This document shows, piece by piece, positions 8,148 through 15,160 of a stretch of DNA of 16,200 bases. The stretch lies in NCBI GenBank assembly GCA_013695905.1, contig JACCZQ010000112.1, positions 1-16,200 of the forward strand, read 5' to 3'. The position numbers and the translations under genes were made by a program. Below the pieces are notes generated by a model that had not been told where the DNA came from, did no database searches, and saw only the letters and a program-made list of their open reading frames with translations. How positions within the stretch are numbered: the first letter of the stretch is position 1; each line of letters begins with the position of its first letter. This DNA is from Chthoniobacterales bacterium (lineage in GTDB: Bacteria > Verrucomicrobiota > Verrucomicrobiia > Chthoniobacterales > UBA10450).

Positions 8148-8227
8148 GGCAGCCCTAATGTAATCGGCCGCGCGCGATCTTGGAAAGCGTTCCGTCACCG
8201 GCGAAGGCACGGGCGTTCGGCCAGGCC

Positions 8228-10429
8228 TCAGGGAGTCGCCGTGGGCGGAACGATCGCCGCGGTCTTTGGTCCCTGGCTGAGGGAGACGAGATCCGCGAGG
8301 ATGTTCAACGCCTCATCACGCATTGGATCGAGCGCCGGATCTTTCGTGGTGTCGCCGCCGAACATGTCCGGATCGCCGTCACCGGTTCCTTCGGGAGAGA
8401 CTTCCTGCTTGGTCGCCGCCAGTTTCCCGGGGAACATGATGAGCTGCAGGTTCGGCTTGTCCACCGTGTCGAGGGTGAGGCGATACACGCGCGGCTCATC
8501 GCCCTGGCGCGCCAGGCGATCTTTGGTCCGCGCTTCCTTGCGCAGCTTGTCCTCGGCGATTTCGCTGCGACGCACCTCTTCGTTCAACGTGATGCGGTTC
8601 TCATCCAGCTTGCGACGGAGCCGCTCCATATCTTCCATCACGTAGCGGAACTCCGGGCTCTCCTGCGCGCGGACGTCAGACCGCCGTTTCAATTCATCGA
8701 GATACACCTGCGGCGGCTCCGGCCACATCGTATATCGCGCCTTCGGCACCTCGTCATAAGGCAGGAAATTCTTCAACGCCCCTTCGCCGAACTCCGGCAG
8801 ATCCGTGAGCGACGGCAGCACGATATCGGAAGAGACGCCGTTCAGCTGCGTGGAGCCGCCGGCCACGCGATAGAACTTCTGGATGGTCAGCTTCAGCGCC
8901 CCATCTTCCTGCGAGCGGCTGCCGAGCAGCGAGGTAAACCGGCCGATCTCCAGGATCGTCTGCACGGTGCCTTTCCCGAACGTCTTGGTATCGCCCACCA
9001 CAAGCGCACGACCATAATCCTGCAACGCGGCCGCAAAAATTTCGCTCGCCGAAGCGCTCTGCCGGCTGGTCAACACCACGAGCGGTCCGTGGTAAGCGAC
9101 ACTTGGATCCGGATCGCTGGAGACGATGATATTCCCGTTCGAGCCTTTCGTCTGCACCACCGGGCCGGCTTTCAAAAAGAGGCCGGTCAACGCGATCGCC
9201 TCCTCGAGGGAGCCGCCGCCGTTCCGTCGCAGATCCACCACCAGCCCGCCGATGTTTTCCTTCTTTAACCGCTTCAGCAGCTGCAGCACATCCTTCGTGG
9301 TGCTCTTCGAGTGCTTCTCCATGTCCGCGTAGAACGAGGGCAGTGTAATCCAGCCGAGCTTCACCGGCTCGCCGTTCGTGTCTTTCTTGATGATGATGTC
9401 GGCGCGCGCTTCCTGGTCCTTCAGTTTGATCTGATCACGGACAAGTTCGACGGTCTTGCGCTTCGATGGATCGGCCACGTCGGCCGGGATCACGAGCAGG
9501 CGAACCTTGGTGCCTTTTTTGCCGCGGATCTGCTCCACGACTTTGTCGAGCCGCATGTCGCGCACGTCATTGAACTCGGCGGAACCTTGCGCCACCGCGG
9601 TGATGCGGTCGCCGACCTTCAGCCCGCCATGCCGCTGCGCCGGGCCGCCCGTGACAAGACTTTCGATCTTCGCGTAGCCATCCTCCGACCGCAGCATCGC
9701 GCCGATGCCGACCAGCGACAGTCCCATGTTGATGCTGAAATTCTTCAGGTCCGCCTTGCTGAGATACTCGGAGTGCGGGTCGTAGGCGTGCGCCAAGGCG
9801 GCGAGGAACAGCTTCACCTGCTCCGGGCGATCCTCTTCGTGCACGTTCCGCTTCAGGCGATCGTAACGGCGCTCGACCAGCTGCGGGCCGGGCTCGATGG
9901 GATGCTCGCTCAGGCGCTCCTGCAGCAACTCATTCGCGATGCGCACACGCCAGATTTGGTCGGCTTCTGCTTCGTTTTTCGGCCAGGAAGCTTTTTGCCG
10001 GCTCAGCTCGATCGACGCATCGGGCGGCAACTGGATCTCGCCCTTGAGGAGATCCTTCACCTTCGCCACGCGCTCATCGACGCGCTTCAGATAGAGATCG
10101 TAAATCTCGTAAGCCGGTTTCAGATTTCCCAGCAGCACATCGTCATCGAGCGAGGTGCCGTGCTTCGCGAAGAGGGCGTCCACATCCCGCTGCGTGAAGA
10201 AGAGCTTGCTGAAATCGAGCAGCTCGAGATAGGTGCGCAGAAACTTCTGCGACATCTCGTCATTGAGCGGCTGGCGGCTGTAGTGCCCCTCCTCGAGGAG
10301 CCGGCCGACGGAGACCGCCACCTGCTCGAGGTCGGATTTTGCCTGCACCTGCTGCAGCGGCTGAACCGCCAACGCGAAAGTGAGAACAGCTGCGGTGCAG
10401 ACCAGCGGCGGGCGGAATAGAGACATCAT
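8228..10429 (-). CDS. prc: Carboxy-terminal processing protease Prc/Tsp (S41 family)
   Basis: Periplasmic Ser-Lys protease that trims or degrades proteins from the C-terminus; in E. coli it cleaves the cell-wall enzymes PBP3 and MepS. The 733-residue protein has a signal peptide (1-30, ending QQVQA), a helical N-terminal domain (about 31-225), a PDZ domain (about 238-330, with GGLKVGDRITAV), the S41 core (about 355-540) and a C-terminal helical tail like DUF3340. Aligned by eye to E. coli Prc, the catalytic residues are S460 in QSASASEIFAAALQDYG, D471 and K486 in KTFGKGTVQ. Size and order match the Prc subgroup rather than the shorter CtpA type. It heads the minus-strand train, with the large TPR gene 80 bases downstream, so co-transcription with the envelope motor genes is plausible but unproven. 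Confidence 0.95.
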   Translation of the reverse strand: MMSLFRPPLVCTAAVLTFALAVQPLQQVQAKSDLEQVAVSVGRLLEEGHYSRQPLNDEMSQKFLRTYLELLDFSKLFFTQRDVDALFAKHGTSLDDDVLLGNLKPAYEIYDLYLKRVDERVAKVKDLLKGEIQLPPDASIELSRQKASWPKNEAEADQIWRVRIANELLQERLSEHPIEPGPQLVERRYDRLKRNVHEEDRPEQVKLFLAALAHAYDPHSEYLSKADLKNFSINMGLSLVGIGAMLRSEDGYAKIESLVTGGPAQRHGGLKVGDRITAVAQGSAEFNDVRDMRLDKVVEQIRGKKGTKVRLLVIPADVADPSKRKTVELVRDQIKLKDQEARADIIIKKDTNGEPVKLGWITLPSFYADMEKHSKSTTKDVLQLLKRLKKENIGGLVVDLRRNGGGSLEEAIALTGLFLKAGPVVQTKGSNGNIIVSSDPDPSVAYHGPLVVLTSRQSASASEIFAAALQDYGRALVVGDTKTFGKGTVQTILEIGRFTSLLGSRSQEDGALKLTIQKFYRVAGGSTQLNGVSSDIVLPSLTDLPEFGEGALKNFLPYDEVPKARYTMWPEPPQVYLDELKRRSDVRAQESPEFRYVMEDMERLRRKLDENRITLNEEVRRSEIAEDKLRKEARTKDRLARQGDEPRVYRLTLDTVDKPNLQLIMFPGKLAATKQEVSPEGTGDGDPDMFGGDTTKDPALDPMRDEALNILADLVSLSQGPKTAAIVPPTATP

Positions 10430-10719
10430 TCGAGCGAAAAGAGGTTTGGTAAAGTCGCAGAGTTCACGTGGGGCGCAAGGTCATGGCGTGGGGGGAAACC
10501 GGGTGGCAGAAAATCAGACAACTGGCGCGCCAGAAGATTCAAACAACGCGCGTAAAAATGCGACCACGCCCCTCTGCTGCTGCAGATTCTGTTCCCGCGG
10601 CGGAGTAATTCGGCAGCAGCTGCAGCTTGCCTGATTCGGCGGGGCTGCGGCGGAGAGCGACTCCGCATTTTTGCATCGTCACGCGGGCCGCGACTCGTTA
10701 GTCTCAGGCCCGGAGGAGA
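10430..10719. other. Intergenic region between divergent prc and a gene fragment
   Basis: About 290 bases with no convincing gene. An 80-residue minus-strand frame exists (10426-10668) but has a low-complexity, Arg-rich composition and overlaps the prc start. The region should hold the prc promoter, but I cannot pick out a convincing -35/-10 pair. Visible structure: a perfect 12-base palindrome CTGGCGCGCCAG at 10522-10533, about 95 bases before prc, which could be an operator, and a terminator-like hairpin at 10650-10672. Confidence 0.5.
10650..10672 (+). terminator. Possible intrinsic terminator without an upstream gene
   Basis: A 6-bp stem (GCGGAG/CTCCGC) with a 5-base loop is followed directly by ATTTTT. 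The shape fits a plus-strand Rho-independent terminator. However, no plus-strand gene lies upstream, since prc runs the other way, so it may be a relic or chance. Confidence 0.3.
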
Positions 10720-11142
10720 ATGGCAGTGGAAGCTCCCATGGCCAACGGAGGCCCGGCGTCACCCGGCGCGATCAGCGCGCGCGGGATGCGCCAATCGACG
10801 CGCGTGCTCTGCTTCGCCGCCGCGCTGGTGGCGTTCGCCACCTGCACTTATCTGGCGTTCGCGCGGTCGTCATTTCGGCCGGAGCGGGCGCGGGATGCCG
10901 GTGTGGCCAGCCCGGTATGGTGGCTGAGCCGGATTGAATTCAATCCCGCCGGGCGACAGCATCGCGTGGAGATCGGCGCCGATTTCACCTCCATTTCCGC
11001 GATCAATGGCGGGCGCGATATTTGGATTGGCGGCACGAAGGGATTGACCGTCCTCCACCGCGGTGGCGGATATCCTGGCGAACTTTTATCTGGGCGTCGA
11101 TCCCGGGGCCAACCCGAATGCCTACACCAATTACTCCTTTGA
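10720..11142 (+). pseudogene. Truncated N-terminal fragment of a membrane-anchored, propeller-like protein
   Basis: The 140-residue frame has a basic N-terminus, one membrane helix (about residues 29-48, VLCFAAALVAFATCTYLAFA), and a segment ADFTSISAINGGRDIWIGGTKGLTVLHRGG that resembles a first beta-propeller blade (YCF48/BNR type); this assignment is tentative. Sense is lost near 11060. The last 22 or so residues are an out-of-frame reading of the following VPDSG-CTERM sequence. Start choice is unclear: a strong GGAGGAG at 10712-10718 is only one base from the ATG at 10720 but a normal 7 bases from an in-frame GTG at 10726, which I would favour. A full propeller protein would be several hundred residues, so the gene is interpreted as cut by a deletion. 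Confidence 0.6.
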
Positions 11143-11350
11143 TATCACCAGCCTGGCCGGAGCAGGCGGAACTTTTGTCCTGCGTTTCGCCGAGGTGGAT
11201 AACCAACAATTTTTTAACCAGGGCGTGGATAACGTCAGTATCAACGCCAGCCCTGCTGGAGTGCCGGACAACGGCTCGACTTTTGTGTTGTTAGGCGCGG
11301 GCCTTTTGGCGATGGCGGCGATACGCCGCCGAGTCGCAGCCTGCGTTTGA
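11048..11350 (+). pseudogene. C-terminal fragment of a VPDSG-CTERM surface protein
   Basis: From a stop at 11045-11047 this frame reads without a credible own start into a beta-rich segment (YTNYSFDITSLAGAGGTFVL, RFAEVDNQQFFNQGVDNVSI). It ends in VPDNGST (from 11261), a hydrophobic helix (FVLLGAGLLAMAAI), RRR and a short tail. That architecture is the VPDSG-CTERM sorting signal, the verrucomicrobial version of PEP-CTERM, which targets exported proteins for processing at the envelope. The signal peptide and most of the mature protein are missing, and the fragment abuts the preceding gene fragment in another frame. It is therefore treated as the surviving 3' end of a deleted gene. The Asn in VPDNG instead of Ser is within the usual variation. 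Confidence 0.75.
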
Positions 11351-11409
11351 ATCAATTTGGTAAAACTGCGCGCGCCAAGCAGCACCCACAGGTGCTGCAA
11401 ACCGAGGGC

Positions 11410-11650
11410 CGGAGGCACGGCGGAATAGAGCCCGGAGCGGCGCGCAGCAGAGCTCCGGGTTGGGCCCCGCAGGGAGAATCAAACCCCGGAGGGGGTGACG
11501 GAACGCACGTCCTGCGTTGGGCACGACCGATTAATGCTCGTGGAAGTCGCGTTCCGTCCCCCTCCGGGGCTTGAATCACTCCGCGCGAGACCGGTCCCGG
11601 AGTTCCACGCGCTCCACTCCGGGCTTTATTCCGTCGCCCCTGCGGGGCTG
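11410..11650. repeat. Long imperfect palindrome (about 240 bases)
   Basis: Two arms of roughly 100 bases pair imperfectly around a centre at about 11507-11548. The clearest matching blocks, outer to inner, are 11421-11437 with 11617-11633 (16 of 17 bases), 11451-11459 with 11596-11604 (8 of 9), and 11484-11506 with 11549-11569 (one 2-base gap). It encodes no convincing protein; frames crossing it are Arg/Pro-rich artefacts. It has the form of a non-autonomous palindromic repeat. Confidence 0.8.
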
Positions 11651-11675
11651 CGTCCGTCTTCGGCACGGCACGCTC

Positions 11676-11847
11676 AGCGCCGGAGGCGCGACATGTCTAT
11701 AGCCTCGCTGCGAGGAGCATCCCAAGCTCCGGAGGAGCGGCATGTACTCGTCGAGCTTTCTCCGTTCCTTTACATGCCGCTCCTCCGGAGCTTGGTCGTC
11801 GCGTTTGCCGTGGGACTATAGACATGTCGCTCCTCCAGAGCTTGGGA
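11676..11847. repeat. Nested inverted repeat built from four related units
   Basis: The inner pair is a perfect 25-base inverted repeat, 11722-11746 against 11771-11795, with a 24-base loop. Outside it, 11688-11702 and 11816-11830 are a perfect 15-base inverted repeat (GCGACATGTCTATAG). Each arm carries a variant of CTCCGGAGGAGCG next to CATGT, so there are four copies, two in each orientation. No transposase is nearby. It occupies the gap left between gene fragments. Confidence 0.9.
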
Positions 11848-11935
11848 TCGCCGCCTGCCGCCGTGCTGTATGACCTGTCGCTGTCGCGCGGGTGGTGTGG
11901 TGTGCGCGTTGGACGCCAATACGCCGACGAGGGAG

Positions 11936-12013
11936 CGCGAAACGATTCTCGGCCGTCAATGTCGTCGCGCCGTGCCGGATGAGGAACACGCGGGTCGCGG
12001 GTGAATTCATCAT
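11936..12013 (-). pseudogene. 5' stub of a histidine phosphatase (phosphoglycerate-mutase-like) gene
   Basis: Starting at the ATG at 12013, the minus strand reads MMNSPATRVFLIRHG then ATTLTAENRFA. RHG is the phospho-histidine motif of the histidine phosphatase superfamily, in its usual place directly after the first beta strand. After residue 26 all frames lose family resemblance and the sequence passes into the palindromic repeat block, so about 85-90% of the gene is gone. It begins 27 bases after the stop of the membrane-protein gene on the same strand, which suggests a former two-gene operon. The open frame continues to 11816 but that part looks meaningless. Confidence 0.65.
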
Positions 12014-12040
12014 GCGGCGGGAGCGAAACTTGTGTCGCGT

Positions 12041-12820
12041 TTACTCCTCCGGCTCCAGCGCCGGCTCGTCCGCGGGGGTGGGCGTGGCCGTCGCGGCGGG
12101 TGCAGCCCCAGTGGCAGCGCGGCCTTTCGTCGTCACCACCACTTTGTCGTCGCGCACTATGACGCTGCGCACCTGCGGCCAAAGGTCGCCGTGCGGGGTT
12201 TCGGAGCGGTCGGAGCGATCCCACTCCTGGTTGAAGTAGTTATTGAAGGTCGGCGCAAGCCCCTGGAAGAAATCGTCGGCGATGGAGTAGTTGTTCGCGA
12301 TGATCGACCGCGGCGAAAAGGTGAAGCCGCTTTCATCGTAGGTCAGGCCGAAGCTGGCGCTGCCGGTGAACCAGCGATGCTTCACGCGCGGAAGCGGCAC
12401 CTTCCGCAGTGGCACGCTTAGCTCGAGGGTCGCGATCGAGTCGGCGATCGCCACCCGCACCTTGCCGCGGAGATCGGTATAGTCGGGATGCCGCGCGATC
12501 AGGGCATTCAAATCGTCGGCCGTGAACTCCACCGTCACCGCTTCTTTCGCGGCGGCGGCGGCCTCGATCTGCCGGAGTTTTTGGTTCGCGGCGGTGAACT
12601 GCGCCTCGTTCGGCTCTTCCAGCTGCACCGTGATGGGCGTGGGCGATGTCACCGCATTCACGACGCGGCCGTAGAGATACCACGTGCCGCCGAGCACCAG
12701 CGCGAAGAAGACAAGCGCGATGATCAGCATCGTGCCGCAACCAGCCGCACAGCAGCCGCACCCCTGGGCGCGCGGAGGGGGCGGAACGGCGGCGGAACCC
12801 AGCGGCTGTGATGCGTCCAT
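12041..12820 (-). CDS. Uncharacterised single-pass membrane protein
   Basis: I do not recognise the family. The 259-residue protein has a Pro-rich cytoplasmic N-terminus with a cysteine cluster (C21, C23, C24, C28 in GCGCCAAGCG) right before a transmembrane helix (about 31-51). A long extracytoplasmic domain follows. It contains VTVEFTADDLNALIARHPD and a beta-rich stretch (about 115-235) with aromatic-rich FFQGLAPTFNNYFNQEWD, and it ends in a Pro/Ala/Glu-rich tail. Codon use and the clean open frame support a real gene. The EamA transporter ends 42 bases upstream on the same strand, so the two may be co-transcribed. No catalytic motif is apparent. Confidence 0.82.
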   Translation of the reverse strand: MDASQPLGSAAVPPPPRAQGCGCCAAGCGTMLIIALVFFALVLGGTWYLYGRVVNAVTSPTPITVQLEEPNEAQFTAANQKLRQIEAAAAAKEAVTVEFTADDLNALIARHPDYTDLRGKVRVAIADSIATLELSVPLRKVPLPRVKHRWFTGSASFGLTYDESGFTFSPRSIIANNYSIADDFFQGLAPTFNNYFNQEWDRSDRSETPHGDLWPQVRSVIVRDDKVVVTTKGRAATGAAPAATATPTPADEPALEPEE

Positions 12821-12862
12821 GCCTTGTTCTTACTCTGCGAACGCGGCCGGAGGGAAGCCTCT

Positions 12863-13801
12863 TTACGCTCTCGGTAAGACCGGCTTGAGCGTTTCCTCGG
12901 CCGGCGCCGCGGTGGGTGCCACTTTCTGGAAGATCATCCAGACGCCGGCGAGCACCAGCGCCCCGCCCACCAGCGACCAGAGCGAAAACGTCTCCCCGCC
13001 CAGCAACCAGCCAAACGCCACCGCCCCCGGCGGTGTGATGAGCGAGATCGTCTGGAGATGATTGATCTCCATCCGCGGGAGCAGCCAGTAGAGCAGCAGA
13101 AAGGTCAACGCCGAGCCGATCACCGCGAGGTAGAGCAGGCAAAAAATCGCCGTTCCCGTCCAGCGGAAGTGCAGCGGATTACCGTCGAGGATGAAGCCTA
13201 ACGAGAGCAGCGGCACCGTCCCGAAGATCATCTGCCACGCCGCGATCATCGCCGGCGCTAATTGCAGCGCGCGCTTCTTCAGGAGCACATTCGAGTAAGC
13301 AGCACCTGCTCCTCCGATCACGATCGCGAGCCCGCCCCAGAACGCCATCATCCCGCTGTGCTGCAGCAGCCGTCCGCAGATCAGCGCCACCCCACTGATG
13401 GAGAGCAGCGCCCCCACGATGCGCTGCCAGCGGAGCGGCTCGCTCGGCAGCATCACATGCGCGAAGCCCATCCCGAAAATCACGATCATCGCCTGCAACA
13501 CCGCCGCCAATCCGGACGACACGTGCAGCTCACCCCAGAACAGCATCCCGTAATTCACCGCAAACATCAGCACGCCGGTCCAGGCGAGCACCGCCCAATC
13601 CTCGCGCGATTTCGGCAACAACCGCACCCGCCCGAGGGAGAGCGCCACCAGCACGATGAGGGCAATCAGAAACCTAATTCCGGCGAACGAAATCGGCGGC
13701 AGATCATTGAGACCCACCTTAATCGCCAGCCAGGTGGAGCTCCACACCACACAAAGCGTGGTGAACGCGGCCATGATCGCGATTTTCTCCCGGCGCGGCA
13801 T
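12863..13801 (-). CDS. EamA-family (drug/metabolite transporter superfamily) permease
   Basis: Inner-membrane transporter of the DMT superfamily; members export amino acids, metabolites or drugs, and the substrate cannot be predicted here. The 312-residue protein shows about ten hydrophobic helices arranged as two EamA repeats (about 8-145 and 155-292). Family hallmarks include TLCVVWSSTWLAIKVGL in helix 1, PISFAGIRFLIA in helix 2, and ISLITPPGAVAFGWLLGGE in the second repeat. The usual family length is about 290-310. A 42-base gap separates it from the downstream membrane-protein gene. Upstream lies a 221-base gap holding a REP-like repeat pair. Confidence 0.93.
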   Translation of the reverse strand: MPRREKIAIMAAFTTLCVVWSSTWLAIKVGLNDLPPISFAGIRFLIALIVLVALSLGRVRLLPKSREDWAVLAWTGVLMFAVNYGMLFWGELHVSSGLAAVLQAMIVIFGMGFAHVMLPSEPLRWQRIVGALLSISGVALICGRLLQHSGMMAFWGGLAIVIGGAGAAYSNVLLKKRALQLAPAMIAAWQMIFGTVPLLSLGFILDGNPLHFRWTGTAIFCLLYLAVIGSALTFLLLYWLLPRMEINHLQTISLITPPGAVAFGWLLGGETFSLWSLVGGALVLAGVWMIFQKVAPTAAPAEETLKPVLPRA

Positions 13802-13866
13802 GAGCGTAGCAGCGCATTGTGCAGCTCACCTTGCAACCCGGTTCTTGTGGTGGCGTCGCGAGTGGC

Positions 13867-13962
13867 GAGCGCAGACTCGTGTCGCCCACAGGGCGACAGC
13901 TACAAAGCTCCCGAGCGAGCGGCGCCTGTAGCTGCGGCGCTGCGCACCGCACGGGTCTGTGC
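13867..13962. repeat. REP-like palindrome pair (BIME-like element), copy 1
   Basis: Two related units of about 36 bases face each other across a 22-base spacer. The left unit (13867-13904) contains the hairpin GTCGCCC-ACA-GGGCGAC (13881-13897). The right unit (13927-13962) contains GCGGCGC-TGC-GCACCGC (13934-13950, one mismatch). Both share the TGTAGCTG and CACGRGT flanks in inverted orientation. The element fills most of the gap between the histidine kinase and transporter genes. Confidence 0.85.
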
Positions 13963-14022
13963 CATCACCGGAGCAAGCACCAAACGCCCAAAAAGGAGCA
14001 GCGGCAAACCCGCCGTCCCAGG

Positions 14023-15135
14023 CTACACCTTCTGCAACACCGGCGCTGGCGCGCCGATCTCCGCCCGCGGCAGCGCGATCGTGAAGACCGAACCCTCCCC
14101 GGGCGTGCTCTCGACCGTGAGGTCGCCACCCATGGCTCGCGTGAGCTCGCGGCTGATCGACAAACCCAGACCCACGCCACGCTGGCGTGTCTCCACCCGG
14201 TGCCGATCGACCTGCACGAATGGTTCGAAGATGCGGCCGAGCTGATCCTCCGGAATCCCAAAGCCGGTGTCGCGCACACGGATGAAACTTGTGTCGCGGG
14301 TGAGCTCGCACTCCATCGAGATGAGACCGCCGCGGGCGGTGAATTTCACGGCGTTCGTCATCAGGTTTAAGAGCACCTGCTGGAGGCGATCGGGATTGGC
14401 GCGGACCGCGATGTCGGCATCGCAATCGACGCGGGAGTAGGCGAGCCCCGCTTCGTGGAATTTCGGCGTGAGCAGCATCTCAGCGCGATGCAACGCCCGC
14501 TGCACATTCACTGGCTGGAGTGCCATCTCGGCCTGGCCGGACTCCAGCCGCGCGAAATCCAGGATATCGTTCAAGAGCCGCACCAGTTCGTCGCTGGCGG
14601 AGCGGATGGAGCGGATGTCGCTGAGTTGCTCCTCGTTGAGTGCGCCAGCGACGCCGCCAATCAGCAAATCCGAGTAGCCGCTGATCGCCTGCAGCGGCGT
14701 GCGCAGCTCGTGCGACATCATGGAGAGGAATTTCGCTTTTGTGTCGCTCGCGGCTTCCGCCAGCTTGCGCGCCTGGATAAGTTCATCTTCAAATTGCGAC
14801 CGCTGGAGCATGCGCATCAGCACGCATTCGTTCACGAATGTGCCGCCGTGTTCGCGGCGGACGGCGTTCGTCAGCACCGGGATGTCGGTGCCTGCGCGGG
14901 TGCGGAGCGAGAGATACACCTCCTCGACTTCGCCTTTCAGTTTCAGGATCGGGAAGAAGTGCGTCTGGTAGAAAATCTTTCCGCCGACGCCGAGGAGCAG
15001 TTCGAAGTGGCGGCCGGTGAGATCGTCCGGCTCGTAGCCGAGGAGGTGCGCGAGCGTGCGGTTGCACGCGGCGATCCGGCCGTCATCCGCGAACGTGACG
15101 TAGCCGCAGGGCGCGTTGTTTAACTGCTCGTCCAT
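14023..15135 (-). CDS. PAS-domain sensor histidine kinase with RsbP-like input domain
   Basis: Cytoplasmic sensor kinase of 370 residues with no membrane helix. The PAS domain (about 6-108) starts MDEQLNNAPCGY and contains RTLAHLLGYEPDDLTG, FFPILKLKGEVEEVYLSL and IPVLTNAV, all very close to my recollection of the PAS domain of Bacillus RsbP. A helical linker leads to HisKA with H142 in SHELRTPLQ, then the HATPase domain with the N box (N257, N261 in NLMTNAVKFT), G1 DTGFGIPED (289), F box FEPF (303) and G2 GVGLGLS (320). The start agrees with the RsbP N-terminus. It lies 25 bases downstream of an RsbQ-type hydrolase gene, so the hydrolase probably makes or processes the PAS ligand. No receiver domain is fused and no response regulator is adjacent. 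Confidence 0.95.
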   Translation of the reverse strand: MDEQLNNAPCGYVTFADDGRIAACNRTLAHLLGYEPDDLTGRHFELLLGVGGKIFYQTHFFPILKLKGEVEEVYLSLRTRAGTDIPVLTNAVRREHGGTFVNECVLMRMLQRSQFEDELIQARKLAEAASDTKAKFLSMMSHELRTPLQAISGYSDLLIGGVAGALNEEQLSDIRSIRSASDELVRLLNDILDFARLESGQAEMALQPVNVQRALHRAEMLLTPKFHEAGLAYSRVDCDADIAVRANPDRLQQVLLNLMTNAVKFTARGGLISMECELTRDTSFIRVRDTGFGIPEDQLGRIFEPFVQVDRHRVETRQRGVGLGLSISRELTRAMGGDLTVESTPGEGSVFTIALPRAEIGAPAPVLQKV

Positions 15136-15160
15136 GGGAGCTTCCGCCGGCGCTCACTCG

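Noticed and set aside
8148..8210. Upstream start for the large TPR protein
   Set aside because: It would put 21 charged residues before a clear signal peptide; the ATG at 8147 gives a normal export signal.
7443..8645. Plus-strand open frame of 400 codons opposite the TPR and protease genes
   Set aside because: It is antisense to two well-supported genes and has the His/Arg-rich composition typical of GC-rich shadow frames.
10426..10668. Minus-strand 80-codon frame upstream of prc
   Set aside because: It overlaps the prc start, has no recognisable domain and an Arg/Pro-rich composition; more likely the prc leader region.
11352..11666. Minus-strand 104-codon frame across the long palindrome
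   Set aside because: It translates the repeat itself; frames on both strands look alike because of the palindrome, so it is not evidence of coding.
11410..11847. CRISPR array or insertion sequence
   Set aside because: The repeats are inverted rather than regularly spaced direct repeats with unique spacers, and no transposase frame is present.
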